DNA of 13,546 nucleotides from an uncultured Chloroflexota bacterium (lineage in GTDB: Bacteria > Chloroflexota > Limnocylindria > Limnocylindrales > CSP1-4). Location: positions 1 to 13,546 of the forward strand of contig CAIYZX010000599.1 of assembly GCA_903930745.1 (NCBI GenBank), in the 5' to 3' direction. Shown piece after piece: positions 1-6,531 of this stretch. The position numbers and the translations under genes were made by a program. How positions within the stretch are numbered: the stretch's first letter is position 1; each line of letters opens with the position of its first letter. The notes below the pieces were generated by a model. That model was not told the origin of the DNA. It was given only the letters and a program-made list of their open reading frames with translations, and made no database searches.

Positions 1-1
1 C

Positions 2-1651
2 AAGAAGGAGAAGCCGGCCGCGGGCGAGGCCGCGCGCGTCCGCCAGGTGGCGTACGTGGTGCGGCGCCCGGACAAGCTGGCGGCGCTGGGCCGGATCCTG
101 GATCTCGAGGACGGGGCGGCCACGCTGGTCTTCGCCCGGACCCGTGGCGAGGTGGACGACCTCGCGGAGGCGCTCTCCGGGCGCGGTCGCGATGCGGCGG
201 CGCTCCACGGCGGCCTCAGCCAGGAGCAGCGCGACCGGATCATGGGCCGCTTCCGTGACGGTGCGCTGGACGTGCTGGTCGCCACGGACGTGGCGGCGCG
301 CGGCCTGGACATCGAGCATGTGACCCACGTCGTGAACTTCGATGTGCCGTCGTCCGCGGAGACGTACGTGCACCGCATCGGCCGGACGGGTCGTGCGGGG
401 CGCGAGGGCGTGGCGATCACGCTCGTCGAGCCGCGCGAGCACCGGCTGCTCCGGGACATCGAGGCGGTCATCGGCGCCCCGCTGGCGATCGAGGGGCTGC
501 CCACGGTGGCGGACCTGCGCGAGCACCGCCTGGACATGCTGAAGGGCCAGCTGCGCGAGGCGCTGGTGGCCGGCGGCAACGACCGGTATCGCGGCGTGGT
601 GGAGGCGCTGTCCGGCGAGTTCGACCTCGTGGACATCGCCCTTGCGGCGCTCTCCCAGGCCGATGCCGAGGCGCGTGGCGCCGAGGACACCACGGAGCTG
701 GCACCCGCCTTCCTGCCCACGTTCGAGCGGCCGGTGCGCGGCGCCGGGCGCCGTCCGCACTTCGCGGGTGGCGAGCGGGCGACCGGGTTCACGCCCCGCC
801 CGCAGGGCCAGGGCTACGGCCAGCGCCCGTACGGCGGCCCGAGCCAGGGCTGGCAAGGCCAGGACCAGGGCCAGCATGGCGACCGGGAGCACCGCCAGTT
901 CGACGGTCCCAACCAGGGCCCCTATCCCAACCAGGGCCCCTATCCCAGCCAGGGCCAGCGCGGCGGCGGATCCCGCCAGGGCTTCAGGATCCAGGCCCCT
1001 CACGGCGCGCCGCAGCAGGCAGGCCACGAGCAGCAGGCCTGGCCCGGCAGCCAGGGCCCGCGCGAAGGCGGGCAGGGCCCAGGCCCCGGCCAGCGCCAGG
1101 ACCAGCGTCCCGCCCCGTATGGCGAGCAGCGCCCGCAGGACGCTCTCCCGCACCGCGAGTGGCGTCGGCCGAACGAGGGCGATGTGCCCCGGGGCGACGG
1201 CAGCCCCGGCAACCGCGGCAACCCCGGCGGCCCCGGCAACCCCGGCGGCCCCGGCCAGGGCGGCCAGGCTCCGTTCCGCCCGCGCCACACCGGCCCGGGT
1301 CGGCCCCAGCCGCATCCCACCACCAGCGCCCCGCGCGGCTTCCGGCCCACCGGCTGGCGAGACCCCGAGGGCCGGCCCATCTACACCCAGCCCAGCCAGG
1401 GTCACCCGGCGAGCGGCACCACGCGCCTCTTCGTGGGTGCGGGCCGTGCGGCGGGCATGCGACCGGGCGACCTCGTGGGTGCCATCACCAACGAGGCGGG
1501 CCTGCGCGGCAACGACATCGGCGCCATCCAGATCGCGGACGGGTTCTCGCTCGTCGAGATCCCGGAGGCGGCCGCGGAGCACGTCATCCAGCGGCTCCGC
1601 GGGACGGTGATCCGCGGCCAGAAGGTGATCGTCCGCCGCGAGCGCTACTGA
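2..1651 (+). CDS. DEAD-box ATP-dependent RNA helicase, C-terminal part (5' end outside window)
   Basis: The reading frame is open from position 2, so the start and the N-terminal ATPase lobe (Q, Walker A and DEAD motifs) lie upstream; the GTG at 47 is internal. Seen: the RecA-like helicase lobe 2 with motif IV (LVFARTR, about 125-145), motif V (ATDVAARGLD, 281-310) and motif VI (HRIGRTGR, 371-394). A Gln/Gly/Pro/Arg-rich low-complexity stretch follows at about 740-1410. A folded end at about 1420-1648 (RLFVGAGR, then GDLVGAI and ending VIVRRER) matches the DbpA/CsdA RNA-binding domain. Family knowledge: DeaD/CsdA/CshA-type helicases remodel RNA in ribosome assembly, mRNA decay and cold adaptation, and the DbpA-like end gives RNA specificity. 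The linker suggests RNA condensation or protein contacts (inference). The gene converges with the glycosyltransferase at 1683. The family is certain; which paralogue (deaD, csdA or cshA) is not. Confidence 0.95.
   Translation, partial: KKEKPAAGEAARVRQVAYVVRRPDKLAALGRILDLEDGAATLVFARTRGEVDDLAEALSGRGRDAAALHGGLSQEQRDRIMGRFRDGALDVLVATDVAARGLDIEHVTHVVNFDVPSSAETYVHRIGRTGRAGREGVAITLVEPREHRLLRDIEAVIGAPLAIEGLPTVADLREHRLDMLKGQLREALVAGGNDRYRGVVEALSGEFDLVDIALAALSQADAEARGAEDTTELAPAFLPTFERPVRGAGRRPHFAGGERATGFTPRPQGQGYGQRPYGGPSQGWQGQDQGQHGDREHRQFDGPNQGPYPNQGPYPSQGQRGGGSRQGFRIQAPHGAPQQAGHEQQAWPGSQGPREGGQGPGPGQRQDQRPAPYGEQRPQDALPHREWRRPNEGDVPRGDGSPGNRGNPGGPGNPGGPGQGGQAPFRPRHTGPGRPQPHPTTSAPRGFRPTGWRDPEGRPIYTQPSQGHPASGTTRLFVGAGRAAGMRPGDLVGAITNEAGLRGNDIGAIQIADGFSLVEIPEAAAEHVIQRLRGTVIRGQKVIVRRERY
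908..955 (+). repeat. 18-bp tandem repeat in the helicase linker (PNQGPY units)
   Basis: Two identical 18-bp units lie at 908-925 and 926-943, followed by a partial third unit at 944-955 in which one Asn codon becomes Ser. They encode PNQGPY-PNQGPY-PSQG inside the disordered linker. The nucleotide identity indicates recent duplication by slippage. Confidence 0.85.
1220..1255 (+). repeat. 18-bp tandem repeat in the helicase linker (NPGGPG units)
   Basis: Two identical 18-bp units lie at 1220-1237 and 1238-1255 and encode NPGGPG twice. They are preceded by a near-unit with Arg (GNRG). This is the second in-frame, 18-bp-period repeat in the same linker, with a different sequence from the one at 908. 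Confidence 0.8.
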
Positions 1652-1660
1652 GCGCACGCC

Positions 1661-1678
1661 CGGCCGCGCCGGCGGCCG
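1661..1678. terminator. Possible bidirectional hairpin between convergent genes
   Basis: The 31-base gap between the stop codons of the helicase (+) and the glycosyltransferase (-) holds the inverted repeat CGGCCGC / GCGGCCG (1661-1667 and 1672-1678) with a 4-nt loop. No T-tract follows on either side, so intrinsic termination is uncertain; only the position favours it. Confidence 0.35.
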
Positions 1679-1682
1679 CTCG

Positions 1683-2954
1683 CTAGGGGCGGCCCGTCAG
1701 GCGGCGCCGGAGCCCGCGGGGGAGCAGGCGCCTGGCAAGCACGCGGGCACGGGACGGCTGCGGGTCCGGGTCCAGGCCCAGCCGAGCCCGCAGGTCCATC
1801 TCGCGTCGCCTGGCCCGCGCCAGCTCCACCTGCAGGTCCGCGATCCGGCCCTCCAGCCCCTCCACGCTCCGCGTGGACTGCAGGGACATCCAGTCCGGCA
1901 TGACGCCCGGGCGCAGCGGCGCTCCCGGTGCCCGGTATGCCTCCACCAGTCGCGCGGCCACCACATCGGCGGAGTGCACGGCCTCCACGAACGGGCGACC
2001 CCGCGCGGCGAGGGCGCCACGTGCTGAAGGGTCCAGGATCAGGGGCCGCAGCACGTCCGCGATCGTGTCCGGATCCGCGTGGATCACCGGCAGGTCCGGG
2101 TGCGCCCGGCGAACGGCATCGGTGTAGTTGGAGACGGCAACCACGGACGATGCCAGCGCCTCGAGCGTCACGATCCCGTAGGAGCCTCCCACCAGGTTGT
2201 CCACCAGGATGTCCGCCTCGGCCAGCGTGGCGCGCACCTCGGCATGCGGCACGCCCTCGAGCAGGCGCAGCTCGAAGTCCAGGCCCTCCGCCCGGAGCCG
2301 GTCCAGGGCCGGCAGCAGCAGCTCCGTCCCCTTGGTGGAGCGCTTCGTGGGCGCGTGCACGATCAGCGGGCGCGGTCGAGTCCGCGGTGCAACCACCGGC
2401 CAGGCGGCGAGATCGATGACCCGGGGCATGTACGCCGCGTCCGGCACGTAGGCCAGGTAGTTCACCGACACCACGAACATCCCGCTTGCGTAGGTGCGGA
2501 TGACCTGGAGGCTCTTCTCGGTGCGGTCATCCTCGGGCGGCGCCGGCGGCACGAACCGATCGCTCCACCGGTTGACCGAGGCATGCAGGTGCTCGATGCG
2601 TGCGTCCGTCCCATGGAACGTGAAGAAGACCTTGCGTCCAAGGCCGCGCAGGACCGGCAGGTCCCAGTAGGGCGGCAGGATGCCCCACCAGGGCACGAAG
2701 GTGCGGCCATAGTGGAAGTGGATGACGTCGAACCTGCGGGCGGCTTCCACGATGGCATCCACCGTGCCCCGGGCATCGCGGAGATCCAGTTCCAGCGCCC
2801 GGTCCGCACCGCGCCCGAACGGGTCCGGCACGTCCTCCCAGAGCTCCGCCTCGTGACCCGCCCGACGGAGCGCGGCCACGATGTCGGACCCCTGGCCCGC
2901 GATGTTCCGGGGTGCGTGCAGGACGCGGAGCGGCTCGCCACGCCGATCGATCAT
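1683..2954 (-). CDS. GT-B fold glycosyltransferase (GT4-like) with C-terminal coiled coil
   Basis: A 423-residue protein. Seen: an N-terminal Rossmann-like start (VLHAPRNIAGQGSD, residues 11-24), a DVIHFHYG strand-loop (76-83), FTFHGTDAR (111-119) at the domain interface, HAPTKRSTKGT (200-210) typical of the nucleotide-sugar lobe, and GGSYGIVTLEALA (256-268). The second Glu of the EX7E signature (E265) is present but the first is replaced by Gly257, as in the GT4 subgroup with a D-x-L-x4-YG pattern. Residues about 363-395 are heptad-like and charged, predicting a coiled coil. The last 25 residues are Arg-rich, which may bind membrane phospholipid or RNA. No signal peptide or membrane segment is seen, so it is probably cytosolic or peripheral. 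It lies 25 nt after the PAC2 gene. No Shine-Dalgarno precedes the ATG, but TAGACT lies 6 nt upstream. Donor and acceptor sugars cannot be told. Confidence 0.88.
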   Translation of the reverse strand: MIDRRGEPLRVLHAPRNIAGQGSDIVAALRRAGHEAELWEDVPDPFGRGADRALELDLRDARGTVDAIVEAARRFDVIHFHYGRTFVPWWGILPPYWDLPVLRGLGRKVFFTFHGTDARIEHLHASVNRWSDRFVPPAPPEDDRTEKSLQVIRTYASGMFVVSVNYLAYVPDAAYMPRVIDLAAWPVVAPRTRPRPLIVHAPTKRSTKGTELLLPALDRLRAEGLDFELRLLEGVPHAEVRATLAEADILVDNLVGGSYGIVTLEALASSVVAVSNYTDAVRRAHPDLPVIHADPDTIADVLRPLILDPSARGALAARGRPFVEAVHSADVVAARLVEAYRAPGAPLRPGVMPDWMSLQSTRSVEGLEGRIADLQVELARARRREMDLRARLGLDPDPQPSRARVLARRLLPRGLRRRLTGRP

Positions 2955-2960
2955 CGGCGG

Positions 2961-2966
2961 AGTCTA
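2961..2966 (-). promoter_or_regulatory. -10-like hexamer TAGACT, leaderless start of the glycosyltransferase
   Basis: TAGACT on the minus strand ends 6 nt before the ATG at 2954 and fits the TANNNT form of bacterial -10 elements. With no ribosome binding site present, transcription would begin at or next to the ATG. The same hexamer at the same distance precedes the neighbouring PAC2 gene. No convincing -35 was found. Confidence 0.4.
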
Positions 2967-2979
2967 GCCGGGCGGGGCG

Positions 2980-3822
2980 CTACTGGATATCCCCGCCGTT
3001 GCGCAGGAACCGCTCGATCTCCGCGATCAGGTCGTTCCCCTCAGGCCGGCGCGACTCGTCCGCCGCCGCCTCGAGGCGCTCCACGTAGTCACGCGTGGCC
3101 TCATCGGCGGCGGTGGCCGCGTCCAGGCGGGTTCGCAGCTGGCGGCTCTCGTCGCCGAGCTCGCCGTGGGGCAGCGCCACGCCCAGGTGTGCCTCCAGCG
3201 CCTTGAGCAGCTCCAGGGCGGCAGGGGCGTACGGTCCCGTGACGTAGTGGGGGATCTGGGCGAAGTAGCCAACGGCCGGGATCCCGGCGGCGGAGACGGC
3301 CATCTCCAGCATGGACAGCGCCGCCGCGGGCACGCGCATGTGGCCGGCCGGACCCGCCACCACGCCGCCGCGCAGGACGCCGCCGGAGGAGGCGGTGCCC
3401 AGGATCGGCACGGGCCGCGTATGGGCCACGGCTGACGGGATGGCCCCCACGGAGATCCACTCGCGGACGCCAAGATCGCGTACGAGCGCCACCGTGTCAG
3501 CCGCGAAGGCCTCCCAGCGGAAGTCCGGCTCTGCGCCGGTCATCACGAGGACATCGCGGCCGCCCAGCTCCACCCACCGCACGGTGATGCCCGGCCAGTC
3601 CAGCGACGCGAGCCGCCCGTCCATGATCTCCAGGGTGGGGCGACGGGACCGGAAGTCGTACAGGGCGTCCCGGTCGAAGGAGGCGAGCGTGAGCCCACGA
3701 GCCCCCACCGCGCCGGCGGCCATGGTGGCGGCCGTGCCGGCGTCAACCCAGCCATCGAAGGCGGCGAGCACCACGGGTGCGGCAAGGGCGGGGAGCGGGG
3801 CGTCAAGGCGGTAGAGCGGCAT
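2980..3822 (-). CDS. PAC2 family protein (proteasome-assembly-chaperone-like)
   Basis: A 280-residue protein matching the bacterial/archaeal PAC2 family (PF09754) over its full usual length. Seen: FDGWVDAG (22-29), YDFRSRRPTL (55-64), MTGAEPDFRW (94-103), the conserved centre VGAIPSAVAHTRP (125-137) followed by GTASS, and VGYFAQIPHYV (184-194). The last 60 residues are helical and charged, a probable oligomerisation tail common in actinobacterial homologues. Family knowledge: named for eukaryotic PAC2/PbaB proteasome chaperones, but the bacterial role is not established. No proteasome gene is in the window. The ATG lies 9 nt after the diguanylate cyclase stop, lacks a Shine-Dalgarno, and has TAGACT 6 nt upstream, so it may have its own leaderless promoter as well as read-through. 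Family assignment firm, function unknown. Confidence 0.9.
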   Translation of the reverse strand: MPLYRLDAPLPALAAPVVLAAFDGWVDAGTAATMAAGAVGARGLTLASFDRDALYDFRSRRPTLEIMDGRLASLDWPGITVRWVELGGRDVLVMTGAEPDFRWEAFAADTVALVRDLGVREWISVGAIPSAVAHTRPVPILGTASSGGVLRGGVVAGPAGHMRVPAAALSMLEMAVSAAGIPAVGYFAQIPHYVTGPYAPAALELLKALEAHLGVALPHGELGDESRQLRTRLDAATAADEATRDYVERLEAAADESRRPEGNDLIAEIERFLRNGGDIQ

Positions 3823-3828
3823 GGCCGA

Positions 3829-3834
3829 AGTCTA
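3829..3834 (-). promoter_or_regulatory. -10-like hexamer TAGACT, leaderless start of PAC2
   Basis: TAGACT (minus strand) sits 6 nt before the ATG at 3822. Its first three bases are the TAG stop codon of the upstream diguanylate cyclase gene, so the stop codon doubles as the start of the proposed promoter element. No Shine-Dalgarno is present. Confidence 0.4.
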
Positions 3835-5487
3835 CGGGCGCTCCGAGTTGTCCGCCTCCGGGACCGTGCCGTGCAGCCCCTGGATCGCCGGCACCGCGGG
3901 GGCCGGCGGTGCGCCGATGGCCGGGCCGGCCTCCGGGCCGGCGCCGCCGACCGCGATCCGCGCCGTGTCGCCCCCGGCCCGCTTTGCCTCGTACATGGCA
4001 CCGTCGGCGGACGCGAGGAGCGCGGATGCCGTGGCCCCTCCACCGGGGTGGACCGCGATCCCGATGGAGGCGGTGACCCCGAACGTCGTGGCGACACCCG
4101 CAACGGCAGCCCGAATGCGGCGCGCGAGGACGAGCGCCTGCTCGCCGCTGGTGTCCGCCGCGACCACCAGCAGCTCGTCGCCGCCGTATCTTCCCACCAC
4201 GTCACCGGCACGGATCGCACCGTGGACGGCCTGGGCGATCTCGCGCAGCAGCAGGTCGCCGGCCTCGTGCCCGCGCGTGTCGTTGACCACCTTGAACCGG
4301 TCCAGGTCGCAGAAGAGCGCGGCGAACGTGGAGCCGCCGCGCGACGCCCGGGCAGTGAAGGCGCGGAGCTCGGCCACGATGGCCCGGTGGTTGAGGAGCC
4401 CGGTCAGGGGATCCGTCTGGGCGAGCATCCGGACCTGCCGGAGCTGGCCCTGGGCGATGGCGATGCCCATCTGCTCCGCCAGACCGTAGATGAGCCGGAG
4501 CTGTTCCGCGGTGGGCATGTGGGCGACGGGCCAGAGAACGGGAAGGACGCCGGCCCACGTGCCCTCGGTGACGATCGGGACGAGGGTGACGGCGCGGGTC
4601 CACTCCGGCAGGCCGAGCGCCGCCGTGGCGACGGACCACGAGTCCACCTCGATGGTGATGGACTGGCCGGCGCGGAAGATCGCGGCGACACGCTCGTAGT
4701 CGCCCAGCGCCGCGTCGATGGCGGCCCGATCCAGCACCCGTCGCTGCTGGTTGTGCCAGCGCACGACCTGGAACGAGCCGTCCACGTCCAGCACGGCGAT
4801 GGACCGGACCCTGCCGCCCACGGCGTCGTGGAGACGGGCGTCCAGCAACTCCAGCGTCTCGGTCTCCTCCTGCTGGTTCGCCAGTGCGGACGTCAGGTCC
4901 AGCAGCACGCGCAGGTTCCGGCGGCCTCGCTCCGCCAGCGCGCCGAAGGATGCGATCGCGATGCCGAAGACCATGAGCATCACTGCGATGGCGAAGATGG
5001 ACTGCACGTGGTCGTAGTCCGTCCAGGCGCCGCGGATCCACTCCTGTGTCCCGTAGGCGAGCACGTTCGCGATGCTGAGCACGATGCCGGGCTGGATGCC
5101 CCCGATGAGGGCCACCTCCACGCCCACCAGCGGGAAGTACAGGTAGCCCTTCCACGCATCCGAACCCAGGAACGCGAAGCTGACCAGGTAGACGGAGAGC
5201 GCGTCCGCGGCGGCAAGGCGAAGCGACCACGTCCGCAGCTGCTCCAGCGGCCGGCGGTCCAGCATGACCACCTGGGCGGCAAGGCACGTTGCGAGGACAA
5301 GCCCGCCGGCCATCGCGAGCAGGACCGCGTTCACCTGTTCGTAGACGGGCACCTGGGTCAGCGTGGCGGCAAACGTGGCGAGCCGGATGACGACGAGCGT
5401 GTGCTGGTGCCCCAGCAGCTCCTGCGCCTCGCCAACCGGAGGGCGCCGGTGGACGGTGAGCTGGGCGGATTGCGGTGACGAGGTCAT
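3832..5487 (-). CDS. Membrane-bound diguanylate cyclase (TM region, GAF-like, GGDEF)
   Basis: A 551-residue protein predicted to make cyclic di-GMP from two GTP. Seen: five to six hydrophobic segments at about residues 30-185, a soluble GAF-like sensor at about 195-350, then the GGDEF domain with DPLTGLLNHRA (359-369), the metal/guanine loop DLDRFKVVND (394-403) and the active-site motif written GGDEL (435-439). The Asp and Glu needed for catalysis are kept; only the last position (Phe) is Leu. RAGD at 426-429, five residues before the motif, is a complete RxxD inhibitory site, so product feedback is expected. The Ala/Pro/Gly-rich tail (about 513-551) looks disordered. No EAL domain is present. 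It is divergent from the gene at 5562, and TAGCCT lies 9 nt before the ATG. Activity is likely but not certain because of the Leu. Confidence 0.93.
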   Translation of the reverse strand: MTSSPQSAQLTVHRRPPVGEAQELLGHQHTLVVIRLATFAATLTQVPVYEQVNAVLLAMAGGLVLATCLAAQVVMLDRRPLEQLRTWSLRLAAADALSVYLVSFAFLGSDAWKGYLYFPLVGVEVALIGGIQPGIVLSIANVLAYGTQEWIRGAWTDYDHVQSIFAIAVMLMVFGIAIASFGALAERGRRNLRVLLDLTSALANQQEETETLELLDARLHDAVGGRVRSIAVLDVDGSFQVVRWHNQQRRVLDRAAIDAALGDYERVAAIFRAGQSITIEVDSWSVATAALGLPEWTRAVTLVPIVTEGTWAGVLPVLWPVAHMPTAEQLRLIYGLAEQMGIAIAQGQLRQVRMLAQTDPLTGLLNHRAIVAELRAFTARASRGGSTFAALFCDLDRFKVVNDTRGHEAGDLLLREIAQAVHGAIRAGDVVGRYGGDELLVVAADTSGEQALVLARRIRAAVAGVATTFGVTASIGIAVHPGGGATASALLASADGAMYEAKRAGGDTARIAVGGAGPEAGPAIGAPPAPAVPAIQGLHGTVPEADNSERP

Positions 5488-5496
5488 CGTGCGGTG

Positions 5497-5502
5497 AGGC
5501 TA
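5497..5502 (-). promoter_or_regulatory. -10-like TAGCCT upstream of the diguanylate cyclase
   Basis: TAGCCT (minus strand) ends 9 nt before the ATG at 5487 in the 74-nt divergent gap. It fits TANNNT, but the spacing is longer than at the neighbouring genes and no good -35 was seen. Confidence 0.25.
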
Positions 5503-5524
5503 GCTGCACCGGGGCGCCCCCGCC

Positions 5525-5554
5525 ATGACCCCAAGCGTGGGGGGCATCTACACT
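5525..5554 (+). promoter_or_regulatory. Probable leaderless promoter of the OmdA/YdeI-family gene
   Basis: ATGACC (5525-5530, four of six matches to TTGACA) and TACACT (5549-5554) are separated by 18 bp. TACACT ends 7 nt before the ATG at 5562, placing the transcription start at the start codon. No ribosome binding site lies at a usable distance. Confidence 0.45.
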
Positions 5555-5561
5555 GCGCCGC

Positions 5562-6173
5562 ATGGGAGCTCTCGCCGACGCCCCGCACGTGCTGGTGGAA
5601 TCGCGGGCTGCGTGGCGCGCGTGGCTGATCGAGCATCACTCGACCTCACGCGGCGCCTGGCTGGTGACCTGGAGGCGCGAGTCCGGCCACCCGGTTCTCG
5701 AGTACGACGACGTGGTGGAGGAGCTCCTCTGCGTGGGTTGGATCGACGGCCAGGCCGGCAGCGTGGACGCAGAACGCCGGCGCCTGTACGTGTCGCCGCG
5801 CCGGCCGAAGGGCGTCTGGGCACGGACGAACAAGGAGCGCGTGGAGCGTCTCGCCGCCGCCGGCCTGCTGCTGCCTGCGGGCGTCGCCGCGATCGAGCGG
5901 GCGAAGGAGAACGGCGCCTGGGAGGCGCTCGATGCCGTGGATGCGCTGGAGCTGCCCGGGGATCTTGTCGCGGCCCTGGACGAGGCGCCGGGCGCCCGTG
6001 CCACGTGGGAGTCCTTCTCGCCCAGCGTGCGCAGGATGGGTCTTGGCTGGGTGCTCGCCGCGAAGCGCCCGGAGACGCGCGCCGCTCGGGTCGCAGACGT
6101 GGCGGATTCCGCGGCCCGTGGCCTGAAGCCGGCGCCCGCCCGTCCGCGCGAGGAGCCCCGCACCTCCTCCTGA
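5562..6173 (+). CDS. YdeI/OmdA (OmpD-associated) family protein
   Basis: A 203-residue soluble protein. Seen: EELLCVGWIDG (53-63), the basic family signature SPRRPKGVWARTN (78-90) followed by an amphipathic helix, and the C-terminal RRMGLGWVLAAKRPETR (157-173) typical of the OmdA domain (PF13376). The last 15 residues are Pro/Arg-rich and variable. Family knowledge: members are annotated as YdeI/OmpD-associated or bacteriocin-protection proteins; in Salmonella the relative contributes to resistance to cationic peptides, but the biochemical activity is unknown. It appears monocistronic, with its own promoter element immediately upstream and 66 nt before the next gene. Family assignment is firm; role in this organism is unknown. 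Confidence 0.9.
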   Translation: MGALADAPHVLVESRAAWRAWLIEHHSTSRGAWLVTWRRESGHPVLEYDDVVEELLCVGWIDGQAGSVDAERRRLYVSPRRPKGVWARTNKERVERLAAAGLLLPAGVAAIERAKENGAWEALDAVDALELPGDLVAALDEAPGARATWESFSPSVRRMGLGWVLAAKRPETRAARVADVADSAARGLKPAPARPREEPRTSS

Positions 6174-6200
6174 GATCTTGTTCGCGCCCGGGCGCTGGGC

Positions 6201-6225
6201 GTCACGAAGTCGCAAGGAACGCCCC
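6201..6225 (+). promoter_or_regulatory. Shared regulatory motif, site A (GTCAC-N5-CGCAAGG)
   Basis: This is one of three sites with GTMAC, exactly 5 nt, then CGMAAGG, followed by a C-rich tail. It starts exactly 39 nt before the ATG of the Thr-rich gene at 6240, the same distance as site 10219 to its ATG. It is a candidate operator for the response regulator at 8213 or a -35 region for an alternative sigma factor. No normal -10 is seen. Confidence 0.5.
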
Positions 6226-6239
6226 GGCACCATGCGGCC

Positions 6240-6530
6240 ATGAACGCAACGACCAACGGGCGCGACGCTCGGTCCCGGAGCACTCGCCGCCTGACCAGCC
6301 TGACCATCGGGACGGCCATGTTCGGTGTGATCGCGACCGGCGGACTCTCCGCGCTGGCCGCGGCCACCACGGGCACCACCTCCACCACCGCCACGACGAC
6401 CACCACGGTGGCCGGGACGGCAGCGGGGACCTCGACGACCACCACGACCACCACCGGCACGACCGCCCAGGCGGCGCCGGTCGTCACGTCCACCACCAAC
6501 GCCGGCCAGGCCACCACGGGCGGGTCCTGA
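6240..6530 (+). CDS. Small Thr-rich exported or membrane-anchored protein
   Basis: A 96-residue protein of no recognised family. Seen: a basic N-terminus (several Arg at residues 8-17), one hydrophobic segment (about 19-42) ending ALAAAT, which could be a signal-peptidase site or an uncleaved anchor, then an almost pure Thr/Ala/Gly/Ser tail with runs of five and seven Thr. About one third of all residues are Thr. No Cys, no lipobox and no SGAT-like flavinylation site. The stop codon is 1 nt before the ATG of the ApbE gene, so translation is probably coupled. Thr-rich extracytoplasmic tails are typical O-glycosylation acceptors, and a GT39-family gene lies downstream (inference only). Its leader resembles that of the small gene at 10258. 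Low complexity makes it hard to prove as a gene, but the tight coupling and signal-like N-terminus support it. Confidence 0.7.
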   Translation: MNATTNGRDARSRSTRRLTSLTIGTAMFGVIATGGLSALAAATTGTTSTTATTTTTVAGTAAGTSTTTTTTTGTTAQAAPVVTSTTNAGQATTGGS

Positions 6531-6531
6531 G

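Noticed and set aside
642..1610. Overlapping plus-strand frame within the helicase linker
   Set aside because: Ser/Arg/Ala-rich shadow of the Gln/Gly linker in another frame.
3871..5478. Open frame of 535 codons on the plus strand opposite the diguanylate cyclase
   Set aside because: Mirror of the codon bias of the real gene; no recognisable motif.
6232..6243. Three-codon upstream reading frame (Met-Arg-Pro-stop) overlapping the Thr-rich gene start
   Set aside because: The matching ATG before the 10258 gene does not give a short frame, so the likeness is better explained by the shared promoter-like leader.
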